Shown here: piece after piece, positions 44,459 through 52,574 of the stretch
Numbering within the stretch: position 1 is the first letter of the stretch
How the letters are laid out: each line of letters opens with the position of its first letter
NCBI RefSeq assembly: GCF_900086725.1
Contig: NZ_LT574838.1
Location: 1,251,617-1,315,616 of the forward strand
Origin: Bariatricus massiliensis
GTDB lineage: Bacteria; Bacillota; Clostridia; Lachnospirales; Lachnospiraceae
Length of the DNA: 64,000 nt
Reading direction: 5' to 3'
Notes under the pieces: model-generated
What the model saw: only the letters and a program-made list of their open reading frames with translations
Told to the model about the DNA's origin: nothing
Databases searched by the model: none
Position numbers and translations under genes: made by a program

Positions 44459-45328
44459 TTACAGCAAATCGTCTATCACTTTCCCTATATCACCATTGAT
44501 GCAGACCGACCTACAGGCAATTTCTTTTGGGCACACAGCTTCCCCGTAATTGACACACGCAAAGACAGCTTGCGGGTTTTTTGCCGTCATCTTCCAAAAT
44601 GGATATTTAATAATACCCGGGGTATTTCCACCTACTCCAAGTTCCATGAAAAGAACGTGCCGCTCTTCACAGCGCCGGATAAAATCATCATATCTTGCGG
44701 CCGCGGCATACCAGCCTTCATCCTGTACGAAAGTATCATCACATCTCAGATTCATTGTCATAGGCCTTCCGCACACAGGGCATTTTGGTACCAGCTCTGC
44801 TGGGATTTTCATATCTCTTTGCTCCGAGGCCATACGGTATACCATCTCTTTATTGTCATAAGTCTTATCATGGCAAGCCTCTGAGCATTGCCAGAGACCG
44901 TAGTCTCCCTGTGTGTAGAACAATCGTGTTTTGTCAAACCCTGCAAGCTGAAACTGATGGTCAACATTGGTCGTCAACACAAAATACTCCTTATCTTTTA
45001 CCAGACTAAACAGATCGCTGTAAGGCTTGCCAGCGGAAACCTCATACCGGTTCACGAGAATATGCCTTGACCACCAAGCCCAATATTCTTCCAATGTATC
45101 ATAGGGATAAAATCCGCCCGCATACATATCGCTAATCCCGTATTTATCATGAAAATCCGAAAAATATTTTTTAAATCTTTCTCCGTTATACGTCAATCCG
45201 GCCGAGACGGACATTCCTGCACCTGCACCGATTACAATCGCATCGGCAGTTTCTATCTCAGTTTTCAGTCTAGCAATCTGTATCGGGTAACTCTCGGCAG
45301 ATGTCATACACGGTTTCTTTAAAAACAT
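44459..45328 (-). CDS. Class-M-like sirtuin (SirTM type), probable protein ADP-ribosyltransferase
   Basis: 289 residues. The NAD-binding start is GAGAGMSVSAGL (35-45) followed by YNGERFKKYF, not the usual DFRG of deacetylating sirtuins. N121 and D123 (TTNVDHQFQLAG) are kept, but the catalytic His is Gln140 (YTQGDYGLWQC). Four Cys for zinc occur (C148, C152 and CPVC). His-to-Gln and the YWAWWSRHI block are marks of the SirTM group, which ADP-ribosylates lipoylated proteins. Members usually lie beside a macrodomain and a lipoate ligase gene; neither is here. Overlaps the upstream flavin-type gene by one base. Confidence 0.75.
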   Translation of the reverse strand: MFLKKPCMTSAESYPIQIARLKTEIETADAIVIGAGAGMSVSAGLTYNGERFKKYFSDFHDKYGISDMYAGGFYPYDTLEEYWAWWSRHILVNRYEVSAGKPYSDLFSLVKDKEYFVLTTNVDHQFQLAGFDKTRLFYTQGDYGLWQCSEACHDKTYDNKEMVYRMASEQRDMKIPAELVPKCPVCGRPMTMNLRCDDTFVQDEGWYAAAARYDDFIRRCEERHVLFMELGVGGNTPGIIKYPFWKMTAKNPQAVFACVNYGEAVCPKEIACRSVCINGDIGKVIDDLL

Positions 45329-45723
45329 TAAAACTCATAAGGTGGATTGCCCGAAAAGTCAGCAATCACACCGTGAGGATTTGCGAGGTAGAAAACCTCA
45401 AAAATAGGATTGGCCGCTTCGCCGTACTGTCCTTTTACAATGGGGTTTTGAATGCACATTTCTTTCGCCGCCATATTATTTTCAAATACAGCTTTCCCAT
45501 GAAGCCTTATCCAAGCGTACTCGGGACTGGAGACTGAAATTTCAATTTCGGGATTTGCCTGCATATCTTCATAGACATCCTTTTGGCTATTTGTGCAGAA
45601 CCAAAGCTTCCCTTCAAGCTCTCCCGAAAACATAAATGGGCGGCATTTTGCCTTCCCATCACGACCGACAGTTGCGAGATATTGTACGGGATTCTCATTC
45701 AAAAACTCAATTACTTTCTTCAT
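45328..45723 (-). CDS. Pyridoxamine 5'-phosphate oxidase-like flavin protein
   Basis: 131 residues matching the PNPOx-like FMN-binding fold (YLATVGRDGKAKCRPFMF, FCTNSQKDVYEDMQANP, RLHGKAVFENN). Such small proteins usually use FMN or F420; the reaction is unknown. First gene of a two-gene operon with the sirtuin (TAATG overlap). Its promoter shares a motif with that of the Rrf2 gene. ATG with CGGAGG upstream. Confidence 0.8.
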   Translation of the reverse strand: MKKVIEFLNENPVQYLATVGRDGKAKCRPFMFSGELEGKLWFCTNSQKDVYEDMQANPEIEISVSSPEYAWIRLHGKAVFENNMAAKEMCIQNPIVKGQYGEAANPIFEVFYLANPHGVIADFSGNPPYEF

Positions 45724-45770
45724 AGCTATTACCTCCGTTTTTTAATTGTAATCTTCTTTGTTACAACCGA

Positions 45771-45806
45771 AGTATAACGCCTTTTCGTTGTAATGTCAAT
45801 AGTTAC
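45771..45806 (-). promoter_or_regulatory. Promoter of the flavin protein/sirtuin operon with a shared motif
   Basis: TTGACA (45794-45799) and TATACT (45771-45776) with 17 bp between. GTAACTATTGAC (45795-45806) overlaps the -35 and matches GTAACCATTGAC at the rrf2 promoter. A second inverted repeat, TTGTAA...TTACAA, lies in the leader. Confidence 0.6.
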
Positions 45807-45840
45807 ATCGTATTTTTTACACCCCTTTTCCTATAGAACA

Positions 45841-46004
45841 AAGTGGACAAGTCCACTTCAACTCCCTATATCCCTCACTCATGAGGGACTTGTACACTTT
45901 GTGCGCCAATGTGCGGCTGCGAAGCAGCTTTCCTCTGCACATTGTGTGCATCCCCCGGAGGGTTTTATTATATAGGAAAGTTCGAAGGACTTTCCTATAT
46001 AATA
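45841..46004. repeat. Cluster of palindromes, probable non-coding repeat element
   Basis: Within 165 bp: AAGTGGAC-aa-GTCCACTT (45841-45858); CCCTCA/TGAGGG (45872-45887); CAATGTGC/GCACATTG (45907-45944) enclosing GCTGC-gaa-GCAGC; and a 16-bp stem with 7-nt loop (45966-46004) reading TATTATATAGGAAAGT. The 321-bp gap 45724-46044 has no convincing gene. Confidence 0.55.
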
Positions 46005-46006
46005 AC

Positions 46007-46033
46007 AAAAAACCACCTCCTTTGAGGAGATGG
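46007..46033 (-). terminator. Terminator of rrf2
   Basis: Stem CCATCTCC-tcaaa-GGAGGTGG followed on the minus strand by six T, 12 nt after the rrf2 stop. Confidence 0.85.
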
Positions 46034-46044
46034 CTTAAACGGTA

Positions 46045-46488
46045 TTATCGCTGTTCACTTGCAATATAGGTCTGCGTATCTCTTACGACATCCGCAACGG
46101 TTATATTTTTCATTGATTGTTCTAAAGAGCTCTGGATGATATTGAGCTTGTCGTCAAGACTGTGATGGATATTGCGGCCGACAGGACAGTCTGTATTAGG
46201 ATTTTCATGGAAATGGAAAAGTTGATTGTTTTCTATACAGTCAACCGCATTGAAGATGTCCAGAAGAGTAATTTCATCCATCGGCTTCGCGGCACTTACC
46301 CCGCCGCTTCCTCTCGCAACTGTTACAAGCCCTGCGGCCTTTAACTGTTGTAATATTCTTCTTATCACTACTGGATTGACGTTTACGCTCCCCGCTATAA
46401 AGTCACTTGTCAGCTTATACTCATTCTCAAATGTATCTATACAAGCAAAAATATGAATTGCTATTGTAAATCTGCTTGAAATCTGCAT
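46045..46488 (-). CDS. Rrf2-family transcriptional regulator
   Basis: 147 residues; Rrf2 winged helix (RFTIAIHIFACIDTFENEY; VVIRRILQQLKAAGLVTVARGSGG). It has only two scattered Cys (DCIENN, DCPVG) rather than the CxxxxxC-type triple of the iron-sulfur members, so it may be a YwnA-like, cluster-free regulator. Its own promoter and that of the flavin/sirtuin operon carry the same 12-bp motif at -35, so it may control both. Confidence 0.85.
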   Translation of the reverse strand: MQISSRFTIAIHIFACIDTFENEYKLTSDFIAGSVNVNPVVIRRILQQLKAAGLVTVARGSGGVSAAKPMDEITLLDIFNAVDCIENNQLFHFHENPNTDCPVGRNIHHSLDDKLNIIQSSLEQSMKNITVADVVRDTQTYIASEQR

Positions 46489-46518
46489 ATGGCGTCCCCC
46501 CTTTGTGTCGGTAAGGAT

Positions 46519-46554
46519 ATTATAGCACGCGTTTGATGTAGGGTCAATGGTTAC
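46519..46554 (-). promoter_or_regulatory. Promoter of rrf2 with a shared motif
   Basis: TTGACC (46542-46547) and TATAAT (46519-46524) with 17 bp between; GTAACCATTGAC (46543-46554) overlaps the -35 box. Confidence 0.6.
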
Positions 46555-46626
46555 AACGAGAGAGGGAAAAAAGAGGGAATCCTTCCCTTACAGAAGTCTT
46601 CCCTCCCCGCTCAACCATCTTTTTAT

Positions 46627-47847
46627 TTAGCTTTCTGCGTAAATTCTTATAATCTCTTTTGTAATCTCAACTACCTTATCCATAGCTTCTACGGTAATGT
46701 GCTCCATCGGGCCGTGGTATGCATATCCGCCGGTTCCAAGGTTCGGGCAGGGCAGACCCATGAAACTCAGTCTTGCTCCGTCTGTACCGCCTCTGATCGG
46801 TGATACGTCTGGCTCAACTCCTACGTTCTCGATTGCCTTTTTCGCATTTTCGATCAAGTGGAAGCATGGCTCCACCATCTCCTTCATGTTGCGGTAACCT
46901 TCGTTGATGACAAGTTCTACCGTTCCTTCTCCGTATTTCTCATTCATCTTCTCTGCGATTTCCTGAAGGAATGCTTCTCTCTTCTCGAACTTCTCTCTGT
47001 CATGGTCTCTGACCATATATGTAAGTCTGGCGTACTCTACCGCTCCTTCTGAATTGTACAGATGATAGAAACCTTCATATCCTTCGGTTGTTGCCGGTGT
47101 CTCATTTTCCGGAATCATGCCATTGATTTCCATAGCGATGAACTGTGCGTTCACCATAATATCCTTTGCGCTGCCCGGATGCACGTTTACGCCGTGTACC
47201 GTAAAGATGGCGGTAGACGCGTTAAAGTTCTCATACTGAATCTCGCCTTCCTGCCATCCATCCAACGTATAACCATACTGTGCTCCAAAACGCTCAACAT
47301 CAAAATTGTCCGGGCCGCTTCCGATTTCCTCATCCGGTGTAAATGCTACACAGATTTTCCCGTGAGGCAGTCCTTCCTTTATAATCTCGTCCAAAGCAGT
47401 CATGATCTCTGCGATTCCCGCCTTGTCATCCGCTCCCAGAAGCGTAGTCCCATCGGCAGTAATCAGAGTTCTTCCTGCAAGCTTTGTAAGATGCGGGAAA
47501 TCTTTGACGCTGATAACTCTGCCGCTGTCTCCAAGTACCACATCTTTTCCGTCATAATTTTCAATAATCTGAGGCTTTACATCCTTTCCAGAAAATTCCG
47601 GCGCTGTATCCATATGTGCGATAAAACCGATGACCGGCTTGTCTTCACATCCCTCTGTCGCCGGGATACTGCCATATATGTAACACTTATCGTCCACCTC
47701 GGCGTTGGCCACACCAATCTCGTGCAGTTCCTGAACCAGCTTGTGCGCCAAATCGAATTCCCTCTTTGCGGAAGGTACGGTGTCGCTGCCTTCCTCGCTT
47801 GTCGTCCAAACGGACACATAATCCAGCAATCTCTTATAAGCTTTCAT
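46627..47847 (-). CDS. pepT: Peptidase T (tripeptide aminopeptidase)
   Basis: 406 residues, standard length. M20B metallopeptidase that removes the N-terminal residue of tripeptides. Zinc ligands and catalytic residues are visible: HMDTAPEF (His, Asp), LGADDKAGIAE (bridging Asp), TPDEEIGSG (Glu pair), YTLDG and YHGPMEH (His). RGGTDGARLSF matches the carboxylate-binding Arg block. ATG with AAAAGGAG upstream. Single gene with its own promoter; a divergent paralogue lies at 62 kb. Confidence 0.95.
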   Translation of the reverse strand: MKAYKRLLDYVSVWTTSEEGSDTVPSAKREFDLAHKLVQELHEIGVANAEVDDKCYIYGSIPATEGCEDKPVIGFIAHMDTAPEFSGKDVKPQIIENYDGKDVVLGDSGRVISVKDFPHLTKLAGRTLITADGTTLLGADDKAGIAEIMTALDEIIKEGLPHGKICVAFTPDEEIGSGPDNFDVERFGAQYGYTLDGWQEGEIQYENFNASTAIFTVHGVNVHPGSAKDIMVNAQFIAMEINGMIPENETPATTEGYEGFYHLYNSEGAVEYARLTYMVRDHDREKFEKREAFLQEIAEKMNEKYGEGTVELVINEGYRNMKEMVEPCFHLIENAKKAIENVGVEPDVSPIRGGTDGARLSFMGLPCPNLGTGGYAYHGPMEHITVEAMDKVVEITKEIIRIYAES

Positions 47848-47900
47848 TATTTGCTACTCCTTTTGATATATTTTATTTGGTTTCTTATATCCCCTTGGTA

Positions 47901-47929
47901 AATATAACACAATAAATGGTTTTATACAA
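47901..47929 (-). promoter_or_regulatory. Promoter of pepT
   Basis: TTGTAT (47924-47929) and TATATT (47901-47906) on the minus strand with 17 bp between. Confidence 0.5.
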
Positions 47930-47967
47930 TATTGTTTTGGGTGAAATCACCAATACTCTGTAACAAA

Positions 47968-48000
47968 TAAAGAGGCTGCCTGAGATAAGCAGCCTCTTTA
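47968..48000 (-). terminator. Terminator of the ten-gene Sec-reductase operon
   Basis: Stem TAAAGAGGCTGC with a 9-nt loop and its 12-base complement, ending in TTTATTTG on the minus strand, 48 nt after the GrdB-like gene's stop. Confidence 0.75.
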
Positions 48001-48048
48001 TCAAGAGAGTATCCGGTACCGAATCGGATGTTCTGATATTGTCTTAAA

Positions 48049-49347
48049 TTAGAAAAATGTCTGTTCTTCCACGTCCGTGGAAATGGCTGTCACCGCACGC
48101 ATCATATAGTCTCTCCGCATGGCGAGCTGGTCGTCAACAGGCAGGCTTGAGTCACTGCACGGGTTCGTTATCGCTACGCCCGGAATAATTCGGTTGCTTC
48201 CGATTACCCTTGCCACATCGACCATATTAGTAATGTGTGCCACCGGAATTCCCGCACGCTCGATTTCTTTTACCATCGCTGCACCGCAGCGTGTACAGCT
48301 TCCTCACGTACTTACGAAAATGCATCCGTCCACCTGCTTGGCATGTAAATCTTCCGCCATCTCTCTTCCCATGCGCTTTGCTTCTTTTACGATGGTAAGA
48401 TTGCCCGTGGTCACGTACATTTCCGGGTGAAGACTTCCAATAATGCCCTCCTTCGCAAGCTCTTTTACGACTGACACCGGCACGAGAGCCTCCGGATCTT
48501 CATTGACATTGTTGGTACTGTAACCGCCATGAACACTATAGAATTCCCCTTTTCGAAGGGCATCCAGATTGGAGATGTCGTATGTTTCCCAAGTGGAGGC
48601 CGTGCCGGACGGGATGTGGTCGGGATTCCCTACAGGGACGAGGCTGCCCGTAGTGACAAGAGCCACTTTCGCCTTACTCATATCTTCGATTCCTTTGGCG
48701 GGAACAACTCTGTCGCTCAGCTCGATCTTCATCTCCGTTTCATAAGGCTTCCCTTCCAATCTGGCGAGCATCATCTCGACGGCACGCTCGACCGGCGTCT
48801 TCTCCACGAAAACTGCCTTGCGTATTCCCCTCGGGAAATATCCTTCTTCCTCCGCTCCTAAAAGCTCCTCCCCGGCTAAAATCTTGTTGGCCAAAGCCGC
48901 GACTGACGCGATATCCTTGCGCATCTTCACAGCGCTCTTATTTCCCTTTAATATGTAAATATCGCTCTCCCGAAACGCGTCGACACCGGGATTTTCGGGA
49001 TTCATGCTGGTAAAGACCGGTACTTTATATTTCTCGCTGACAAATTTGCATATTTCCCCGCAGCTCATGCCATAACGCCCGGACTGAAACGCGGGGCCCG
49101 CAAAGAAAATATCAAATTCTTGTTCGTCGAGAAACTTCTGGATAGTCTGGAGCGCTTCCTCTTTGTGCCCTGTCATATAATTGTCACCGCAGATTACCGT
49201 ATGCGTTATTTCCACATCTTTCAGCGCGTCCTGCAATGCCATGCCCGGCCCTACCGCTCCTGTTTTGATAACCGGAGCGAAATCAGCCTGATCTTCACCA
49301 CCAATATTTCCAAAAAACTGATTAATATAATGTATCGCTTTTTTCAT
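48049..49347 (-). CDS. GrdB-like selenoprotein, substrate subunit of a glycine/sarcosine/betaine reductase-type enzyme
   Basis: 432 residues with an in-frame TGA (48304-48306) read as Sec at residue 348. The surroundings fit the family exactly: VST-U-GSCTRCGAAMVKE, with Sec and a following Cys. In the family this subunit binds the amine substrate and passes a carboxymethyl group to the Sec of GrdA. A perfect hairpin follows the TGA. The 347-residue part before the TGA and the 75-residue part after would look like two genes if Sec is ignored. The substrate (glycine, sarcosine, betaine or other) cannot be told. ATG with AGGAGG upstream, 13 nt after the GrdE-like gene. Confidence 0.92.
48277..48291 (-). 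promoter_or_regulatory. SECIS-like hairpin of the GrdB-like gene
   Basis: Perfect stem CGCTGC-ggt-GCAGCG starts 12 nt after the TGA; the loop G is about 19 nt after it, in the range expected for a bacterial SECIS. Confidence 0.6.
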
Positions 49348-49360
49348 CTGCCTTTTCCTC

Positions 49361-50653
49361 CTAAAAATCCTTGACGGTCTCGCAAAGCCACCCTGTATTG
49401 TTTCCAGAGCCGCTTAAGGCAAAGGAATTTATGACAATTGACCCATCCGGCCTCAGGCTGGGGCCATATATTGAGTGCGTAGGCCATGTGCCAAAATAGT
49501 AATCCCTGACGATAGACTCCAAATCTCCAATGACATGCTCCATAGGCGGGAGTTCGAGAATCGCGCTGGTCTCCCCGGTAGATACGATTGCGACAGCCCG
49601 GGGGTCTACCGTCATCTTGCCTGCATGTTCACAAGTAATGCCCACCGTTTTTACTCCACGGGATTCAAGCTCTGCTACATTGTAAAAAAAGTCTACATCT
49701 ATATTGCTGCCTCCGCCCCACTCGACAATGACGGCTGCATCTAGTTTTAACAGGGACGCCATTTCACCTGAGCGCAGTTTATTGGCATTCTTCACTTCAT
49801 CGGATACGTCAGCCGGTACCAGTATCACACCGACAAAGTTGACTGTTTTGCCGTGTTCTTTATACAGGCGCCGGATAAGCGGTAAGTTCTGCGCGTCGTA
49901 AGTGGTCATTGCCTGTCCTTCGCACTGTCCGGCTACAACATAGCCGTCCAGCATTTCATTTGGATGAATGAACACAGGCGCCATATTATGGCAGTCTCTT
50001 CCGGCAAACTTCTCGTTCAATCCTGCTTCCAGCTGGCTTACCACTGTGAGAAAAGCGGCGACACGGGGCAGCTTTTTCTCTTCCGCCTCCGCGGCTTTGG
50101 TCTCCAGATCATAAATCTCCCAATCTTCCGGCTCCTGTCCTTCCAGCGCCTTCCCAATGTACTCCGCCAGAAGATGGGCCGCCAGACGATGTTCTTCCTC
50201 CACCCGGAGCGTAAGTTCAAGGTCCTTTTCATTGACACGCTCTGCATAAATGACCAAGTTCACTAATTGAGATAATGCACTGTACTGTGCCCCCGGCCCG
50301 CTCATATCCACGATTCCATTATCCATATTGCTGTATTTGCCCGAAACAATTACCGCTGTCTTCTGCATTGCGTAGATAATTCCCTCCCCGCATTTGGATA
50401 CGGCTCCCGTATATCCCGGGAAGATACAGCGTCCATCCGGCCGGAATCGCACTGCCACAGCAGCCTTTGCCGGTGCGATACGTACACTGTCCCCCGGATG
50501 AACTACATAGAGCTCAATGTTTTTCAGCTTGCCTTCCGGATTGATGTGGGCGATGGCTTCTTCCTTATTCACGGTCAGAAGTCCGTCGCTGAACTTTGTT
50601 TTATCTCCGAATACGATATCTTTTACATAAAAATTGCCTACTTTCAGTGCCAT
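49361..50653 (-). CDS. GrdE-like alpha/beta pro-protein of a Sec-dependent reductase
   Basis: 430 residues. In the glycine, sarcosine and betaine reductases this pro-protein is cut into two chains and a pyruvoyl group forms at a Cys. Cys244 in VVAGQCEGQAMTTYDAQN lies near where the family's cut is reported, so it is the best candidate. The C-terminal half shows the family block VGITCEHAGKMT. Its ATG overlaps the M24 stop by one base and the GrdB-like gene follows by 13 nt. Partner of the GrdB-like protein; substrate unknown. Confidence 0.88.
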   Translation of the reverse strand: MALKVGNFYVKDIVFGDKTKFSDGLLTVNKEEAIAHINPEGKLKNIELYVVHPGDSVRIAPAKAAVAVRFRPDGRCIFPGYTGAVSKCGEGIIYAMQKTAVIVSGKYSNMDNGIVDMSGPGAQYSALSQLVNLVIYAERVNEKDLELTLRVEEEHRLAAHLLAEYIGKALEGQEPEDWEIYDLETKAAEAEEKKLPRVAAFLTVVSQLEAGLNEKFAGRDCHNMAPVFIHPNEMLDGYVVAGQCEGQAMTTYDAQNLPLIRRLYKEHGKTVNFVGVILVPADVSDEVKNANKLRSGEMASLLKLDAAVIVEWGGGSNIDVDFFYNVAELESRGVKTVGITCEHAGKMTVDPRAVAIVSTGETSAILELPPMEHVIGDLESIVRDYYFGTWPTHSIYGPSLRPDGSIVINSFALSGSGNNTGWLCETVKDF

Positions 50654-52533
50654 TATGATGTTCCCCCTTCATCCTTTCTTATCGTTCCACTTTTAAATAT
50701 GGGAGCCGTGGCTTTCCGTAAGTATTCCACTTCTTCTTCCTCCAAATGAGGGCTTAACACCTCAAATGTCTTCGCATGGTACGCATTGATCCACTCCACC
50801 TCGTCATCATGCAGCAGATCCGGCTTAATAATCTCCCGTTCCAGCGGATGATAGAACATATTGTCAAACCGGTAGAACTCGCCGAATTCATTGACGGTAT
50901 CCGGTACTATGACAAGGTTATCCTCCACGCGCATTCCATATTTCCCCTCCCGGTATACCCCCGGCTCCAATGCCATGGTATTTCCCAGCTTAAGGGGCAG
51001 CTCCGAAAATGCCCAGTCTTTTTTATAGGAAGCCTCCGCAAGCGTCTGAGGCCCTTCGTGCAGACAGTTGCAGTATCCTAATCCATGCCCTGTGCCATGT
51101 CCATACTGAAGATGATGGTTCCACATGACAGTCCGGGCAACACTGTCCAAACACTGTCCGTTGGTGCCCTTACGGATAACCTGACGGCAGATTGCGATGA
51201 ACGCCTTTAATACTACCGCATAGTCCTTCCGTATCTGCTCATCGTATTCAGACGGCCCCAGATAAATCGTCCGGCACATATCGACAGAGCCACAGATATA
51301 GTGAGAGCAAGCGTCAACTACGATGAGGTTCGACGGTTCCAGCTCATCGGACTGTTCTTCTGTCGGTGCATAATGCGGCCATGCTCCATTTTTCCCATAA
51401 CCTGCGGACAATGTTATGACACCAGCGTCATAAATGTATTCCGGGCTGCGCTTTCTGTATTCCTCCAATAAAAGATGGGTGTCGTACTCTGTGATCCGCT
51501 CCTTGCCCACATGCTCCCTCAGATACCGGAACATACGGAAAAGGGCGATACTCTCCATGATGTTGGCGCGGCGGATATTTTGCAGCTCCACCGGATTCTT
51601 TACCGCCTTCAGATCGTTCACGATATCGAATCCCTTCACAATCACACACGCTTCCGGAATGGAGGAAGGCATAAGGTAATTAGTCCTGCTCGGATCCATA
51701 TACACCCGGGCTCCCGCAGGTATCTTCCTAAGCTGCTCCACCAGAGCCTCTACAGGGTATATTGTATAACCGTCTGCAATAAGCTTTTTCTTAAGCGTTT
51801 CGGGTATCATCTCTACTTTACAAAATAGCTGCAGGGTCTCCGGTGTCACCACCATGTGGGACGCAAAAATAGGACTGATCGATTCATATCCGCGCATATT
51901 GGTGAGCCACGGCGGCCCTTCCAGACCACCCACCACATAGTACTGGGCGCCTCGTGCCTCCATTTCCCTGCGGACTTCTGCCTCTTTTTCCTTCCGTGTC
52001 TTTCCTGCGTATTTGATGTCATGCTCCCAGATAGGCCTGTAGTCCGGCTCTGGCCTGTCCTTCCAGATGCGGTTAATCAAATCTTTCCCCGGTTCTATGA
52101 CGATGGACACGCCAGTGAGGCTGTCAAAGTGTTCCTGCATCAGCAGTCCTTTTGACGTGCTTATCGTACGCCCGTCCACCCCGAATACCAGCCGGCTTTT
52201 CCCGCTTGCCTTCGCATAACTGCTTATCCAGCCCAGATAATGTTCCGCCGGGACTTCCGACACATTGTATATCTGCACGCCCTCCACCTGCACCTGAGCG
52301 GCAGCCTGCAGGTGATAACGGGAATCTGTCCAGAACCCCACCTGATCTTCTGTAATGATCGTATAGCCGGAAGAACCGGTAAATCCTGTCAGCCAGCGCA
52401 GACTGCGCCAAAAATCATGTACCACGCCAGAGATTGCCATGTAGGCGTCCTCTGTCGTCACCATATAAAAATCCATAGCTTCCATTTTCATTTCCCGACG
52501 CAGGCAAGCAATCTTTTCCTCAAACTCTGTCAT
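50653..52533 (-). CDS. M24 family Xaa-Pro aminopeptidase/prolidase-type peptidase
   Basis: 626 residues, a distant paralogue of the M24B enzyme at 24.7-26.5 kb. The catalytic domain keeps the metal ligands: VDACSHY and GSVDMCRT (Asp pair), GHGTGHGLGYCNCLHEGP (His), MALEPGVY (Glu) and MRVEDNLV (Glu). The first Asp motif is VDACSHY instead of the usual TDTGA, so specificity may differ. ATG with GAAGGGAGC upstream. In the Sec-reductase operon between M3 and the GrdE-like gene, it may release a proline-like or N-methylated residue. Confidence 0.85.
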   Translation of the reverse strand: MTEFEEKIACLRREMKMEAMDFYMVTTEDAYMAISGVVHDFWRSLRWLTGFTGSSGYTIITEDQVGFWTDSRYHLQAAAQVQVEGVQIYNVSEVPAEHYLGWISSYAKASGKSRLVFGVDGRTISTSKGLLMQEHFDSLTGVSIVIEPGKDLINRIWKDRPEPDYRPIWEHDIKYAGKTRKEKEAEVRREMEARGAQYYVVGGLEGPPWLTNMRGYESISPIFASHMVVTPETLQLFCKVEMIPETLKKKLIADGYTIYPVEALVEQLRKIPAGARVYMDPSRTNYLMPSSIPEACVIVKGFDIVNDLKAVKNPVELQNIRRANIMESIALFRMFRYLREHVGKERITEYDTHLLLEEYRKRSPEYIYDAGVITLSAGYGKNGAWPHYAPTEEQSDELEPSNLIVVDACSHYICGSVDMCRTIYLGPSEYDEQIRKDYAVVLKAFIAICRQVIRKGTNGQCLDSVARTVMWNHHLQYGHGTGHGLGYCNCLHEGPQTLAEASYKKDWAFSELPLKLGNTMALEPGVYREGKYGMRVEDNLVIVPDTVNEFGEFYRFDNMFYHPLEREIIKPDLLHDDEVEWINAYHAKTFEVLSPHLEEEEVEYLRKATAPIFKSGTIRKDEGGTS

Positions 52534-52574
52534 GAACGCTCCCTTCTTCTGGCCGGCGGCCAGAATATTTTGAC

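Noticed and set aside
45817..46008. A 63-residue ORF on the minus strand
   Set aside because: It lies wholly inside the palindrome cluster, has no good ribosome site, and its sequence follows the repeats.
48304..49347. Separate truncated GrdB-like gene followed by a small gene at 48049-48276
   Set aside because: The TGA between them is in the conserved Sec position with Cys in the right place and a hairpin after it; one selenoprotein explains both parts.
48049..50653. D-proline reductase (PrdA/PrdB)
   Set aside because: Prolidase-type neighbours made this tempting, but the pair reads as GrdE/GrdB-type, with VST-U-GSCTRCG and the GrdE-like blocks; no PrdB-like small selenoprotein or proline racemase is present.
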